A DNA stretch of 64,000 nucleotides, from contig JAFSOQ010000061.1 in NCBI GenBank assembly GCA_017446845.1, positions 20,718 to 84,717 of the forward strand, given 5' to 3'. Below are positions 61,852 to 64,000 of this stretch, piece by piece. The notes below the pieces were generated by a model. It was not told the origin of the DNA. It did not search any database and saw only the letters and a list, made by a program, of their open reading frames with translations. Each line of letters begins with the position of its first letter. Within the stretch, counting starts at the first letter, position 1. Made by a program: the position numbers and the translations under genes. Origin of the DNA: Selenomonadaceae bacterium. Its GTDB lineage: Bacteria > Bacillota > Negativicutes > Selenomonadales > Selenomonadaceae.

Positions 61852-62949
61852 TTATAAATGTGCCTTCATGCGGAGAATTCTGCGGACGGATTCGTTAATG
61901 CGTTCCATGGAAATTTCTCCGCGCTTAACCGCCTCCAAAATGCTGTTGTAAACAATCTGCTGACTTTCGTAGTTGTGGCAGACAAGCGCAATATCGCCGC
62001 CCGCCAAAATCATTTTAACGCCCAAGCTCGGCAAATCGGTATGATTTTTAATCGCACCCATTTCCAAATCGTCGGTTATCACAACGCCCGTAAAGCCCAA
62101 TTCATTGCGCAAAAGTCCGGTCATGACGGCAGGCGACAAGCTCGCGGAGTTCACGGGGTCAAGCGCGTCGTATCTCAAATGCCCGACCATAATCATAAAT
62201 TTTGAATTGTCATGAGCGGCGATAATTTTCTTAAAGGGCGGCAAGTCTTCGGCGTCCAAAATTTCTTTGCTGTCCTCGACGGCGGAAACTTCTTGGTGCG
62301 GGTCAATTTTACTTTTGCCGATACCGGGGAAATGTTTCAGCGTGTAAAGGAAATTTTCCGACTCGTAACCTTGCGCGGCGGCTTCGACAAAGTTTGATAC
62401 AAGTTGAGCGTCGTCGCCGAATGAACGCGTGTCACGGCTGCCGACATCAGCAACGGGAGCAAAATTTATGTTGATGCCGATACTTTTTAAAATGGTCGCG
62501 TTGTGCTTAGCCCAATACTTTGCAACTTCGGGGTCGCCGGTTTGACCAATGCTCTCCTGCGAAGGTGCAACTTCCAAAAAATCTCTGCCGCGAGCAACTC
62601 GCCCGCCTTCTTCGTCGAGTGCAAAAAATAACGGAACTTTTTGATTCGCCGCGTATTCAATATCGTTTGCAAATTTTTTAGCTTGCGCGACGCTCTCAAG
62701 ATTCCTGTCGAAAAAAATCACGCCGCCGAAATGAAAGTTATTCATGGAAAAAATTATGTCGTCGTTCAGCTCGGTACCGTAAACGCCAATCAGCACCATT
62801 TGCCCGATTTTTTCTTCAAGCGTCATGGATTGCAATTTTTCTTCAATCGGGTCGGGCGGCGGCAAAACGTCGGCTTGAACTTCCTTAACTTCGCCACAAC
62901 CTGTCAGCAAAAAAATCGCCGTTAACATCATTGCAAAAAATTTTTTCAT
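61852..62949 (-). CDS. nagZ: Beta-N-acetylhexosaminidase NagZ-like lipoprotein (GH3)
   Basis: A lipoprotein signal (FFAMMLTAIFLLTGC) anchors a 345-residue GH3 domain. LEEKIGQMVLIGVYG, LDEEGGRVARGRDF, the catalytic-loop histidine in TLKHFPGIGKSKIDPHQE and the nucleophile aspartate in GVVITDDLEMGAI match NagZ. It removes GlcNAc from muropeptides; as a lipoprotein it would work outside the cytoplasm, as in Bacillus. The upstream unknown gene ends one base before its ATG. Confidence 0.94.
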   Translation of the reverse strand: MKKFFAMMLTAIFLLTGCGEVKEVQADVLPPPDPIEEKLQSMTLEEKIGQMVLIGVYGTELNDDIIFSMNNFHFGGVIFFDRNLESVAQAKKFANDIEYAANQKVPLFFALDEEGGRVARGRDFLEVAPSQESIGQTGDPEVAKYWAKHNATILKSIGININFAPVADVGSRDTRSFGDDAQLVSNFVEAAAQGYESENFLYTLKHFPGIGKSKIDPHQEVSAVEDSKEILDAEDLPPFKKIIAAHDNSKFMIMVGHLRYDALDPVNSASLSPAVMTGLLRNELGFTGVVITDDLEMGAIKNHTDLPSLGVKMILAGGDIALVCHNYESQQIVYNSILEAVKRGEISMERINESVRRILRMKAHL

Positions 62950-62950
62950 A

Positions 62951-63640
62951 TCACTTACGCTCCAAATTCACGACACCCGGATTTTTAAGGTGCCAACCTT
63001 CATTTCCGTCAAAATTAAACAACGCGGGTAACTTGACAAAATATTTCCTATAAACGCCGTCTTGATAATTCAGCGCAAAAATTTCCTTCATGCCGCCGAA
63101 ATCGTGTAAATCTTCGTCGCAAGGATTCATCGGATTGGGAACGATTGCATATTCGTCAAGCTCGCACTTGAACGCCCAATAGCCGCTGTCCTTAACGTCA
63201 ATTGCGGGACGGAAAGTCAATGCGCCGCCGTAAGTCAAAATCCTCAGCTTGTTGTTGCGAACGAATTTTTCACACTTGGTAAGTTGTCCGGGCTTTTTCA
63301 TTTCCTCGGCAAGCTTGTTGTACTCGTCGATAAAACCAAGCCACGGGTCTTGAGGCGCAAGAGGAGTTATTCTGTTTATGGGCGGCTCCGTCAAATCCAA
63401 TCCGAACGGCTCGACTTGCGGCACTTCCGAAACGACGGTTGGTTCTCTTATCTGATTAACTTTTTCCTGCAACGTGCTCAGATTTTTTTTCATGCGTTTA
63501 AGTTCGGATTGAATTGTTGAAAGCTCGGCGGTTTTATTGCTGTTGCTCGACCAAAGATAAGCCACTGCGAACAACAACACGACGCTCAAGCCCAGCGAAA
63601 GAAAATTCAATGCTCCCGAAAAGATTGTCGGTTCGTCCAT
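62951..63640 (-). CDS. Hypothetical membrane-anchored protein with coiled coil
   Basis: The 229-residue protein has one membrane helix (FLSLGLSVVLLFAVAYLWSS), a short coiled coil (LSTIQSELKRMKKNLSTLQEKVNQI), a proline-rich linker and a C-terminal domain (DEYAIVPNPMNPCDEDLHDFGGMKEIFALNY). I do not recognise it. ATG at 63640 has GAGAGGAG eight bases upstream. It is the first gene of the unit with nagZ, Dabb and nitrilase genes. Confidence 0.7.
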   Translation of the reverse strand: MDEPTIFSGALNFLSLGLSVVLLFAVAYLWSSNSNKTAELSTIQSELKRMKKNLSTLQEKVNQIREPTVVSEVPQVEPFGLDLTEPPINRITPLAPQDPWLGFIDEYNKLAEEMKKPGQLTKCEKFVRNNKLRILTYGGALTFRPAIDVKDSGYWAFKCELDEYAIVPNPMNPCDEDLHDFGGMKEIFALNYQDGVYRKYFVKLPALFNFDGNEGWHLKNPGVVNLERK

Positions 63641-63868
63641 AAACACAACTCCTCTCCAATAATTAAATAAATGTTTTGAATGATACGAGAAAACTCATGC
63701 CGCGAAATTGGAGCCGTCACGGATGACGGCTCCCGCCGACGCATTTGCGTGATGCAAATACCGTCGGCAAAACCAACCCGAAAATTTTCGGACGATGCGG
63801 GTAACGAACCTTACGCCCCTGCGAGGCGGTTTTTCTTTTTGCTACTTTTTCTTTGACCGCTTGAATAG
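63641..63868. other. Hairpin-rich gap before the IS30-type element
   Basis: Three successive hairpins occur: GAGCCGTCA / TGACGGCTC, GCCGACG.. / ..CGTCGGC and CCGAAAATTTTCGG. GCGAGGCGGTTTTTCTTTTT follows. The region may carry the promoter of the minus-strand unit and the left end of the insertion sequence. Confidence 0.5.
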
Positions 63869-64000
63869 TCAAGCTAAGTGCAACATAGTGGAAAAGTATA
63901 CTTCTGCCGGTGTTCTATAACCCAAACATTTTCTCGGTCGCCGATTCAGTTGCTCGACTACCCTTTGTAACTTCGCCATCGCTTACGACGAAGCCGTTAC
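63869..64000 (-). mobile_element. IS30-family transposase, C-terminal end (cut by window edge)
   Basis: The minus strand reads VVEQLNRRPRKCLGYRTPAEV, then YFSTMLHLA and stop. This is the conserved C-terminus of IS30-family DDE transposases (NxRPRKxLGYxTPxE). The rest of the gene and the far end of the element lie beyond 64000. I could not define its terminal inverted repeat. Confidence 0.88.

Overview
The window reads as a chromosome segment from an anaerobic member of the Negativicutes (Selenomonadales-like). This is an inference from gene content. It combines Firmicutes-type operon order (dprA-topA-trmFO-hslV; recA-recX), an RNA polymerase delta subunit and a SpoIVB-like S55 peptidase with lipoproteins, Gram-negative-style wall recycling (NagZ) and a class I fumarase plus three-subunit succinate dehydrogenase/fumarate reductase. 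Coding density is high and genes lie on both strands. GTG and TTG starts with good Shine-Dalgarno (SD) sequences are common.

Layout. 1-4023 (minus): two modular repeat proteins, a DUF805 protein, a DUF896-ProC fusion and a FliB-like methylase. 4181-14033 (plus): dprA, a divergent topA, trmFO, hslV, two terD-like genes, an exported nucleosidase and a Ca2+ P-type ATPase. 14213-17771: recA/recX and an LPP20-like exported protein. 17839-20500: an amidase, then a graveyard of decayed genes and insertion sequences. 20509-25338: fumarase alpha/beta and sdhCAB. 25474-29291: small coiled-coil membrane proteins, a PTS IIA-like protein and a large coiled-coil protein with a DUF1566-like domain. 29494-37283: S55 peptidase, murA, DUF4127 protein, hypF and a PlsC-type acyltransferase. 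37542-38264: a class II aldolase of unusual composition. 39026-45235 (minus): transpeptidase PBP, telA, xpaC-like gene, plsY and tRNA-Leu(UAG). 45340-50577 (plus): argS, two L,D-transpeptidase paralogues, rpoE, an ECF sigma factor and tatD. 50912-53059 (minus): leucine-rich repeat protein and hslU. 53217-57848 (plus): iron/cobalamin-type ABC transporter, vsr and a methyltransferase-endonuclease fusion. 57845-64000: radical SAM protein, LacI-type regulator, nitrilase-family hydrolase, Dabb protein, NagZ-like lipoprotein, an unknown membrane protein and the end of an IS30-family transposase.

Three features stand out. (1) About a dozen intergenic hairpin-forming arrays are built from degenerate 7-base units, such as GGATTTA, GGGAACC and GTGATTA. 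They resemble the STRR heptamers of cyanobacteria, and some lie inside coding sequence (hypF twice, the end of trmFO). (2) A second dispersed family is REP-like, carrying TAAAAATATT and CGCGACCACTG motifs. At two loci it is bracketed by duplicated pieces of the neighbouring gene (tatD tail, vsr head). (3) A C5 DNA methyltransferase is fused to a HpaII-like endonuclease, with an 11-G tract near its 3' end. Losing one G restores the family-typical C-terminus, so the gene looks phase-variable. Other notable items are a TopA homologue whose metal-binding and active-site motifs are altered, an active/inactive L,D-transpeptidase pair, a duplicated DprA winged-helix domain and a IIA protein lacking one of the usual two histidines.
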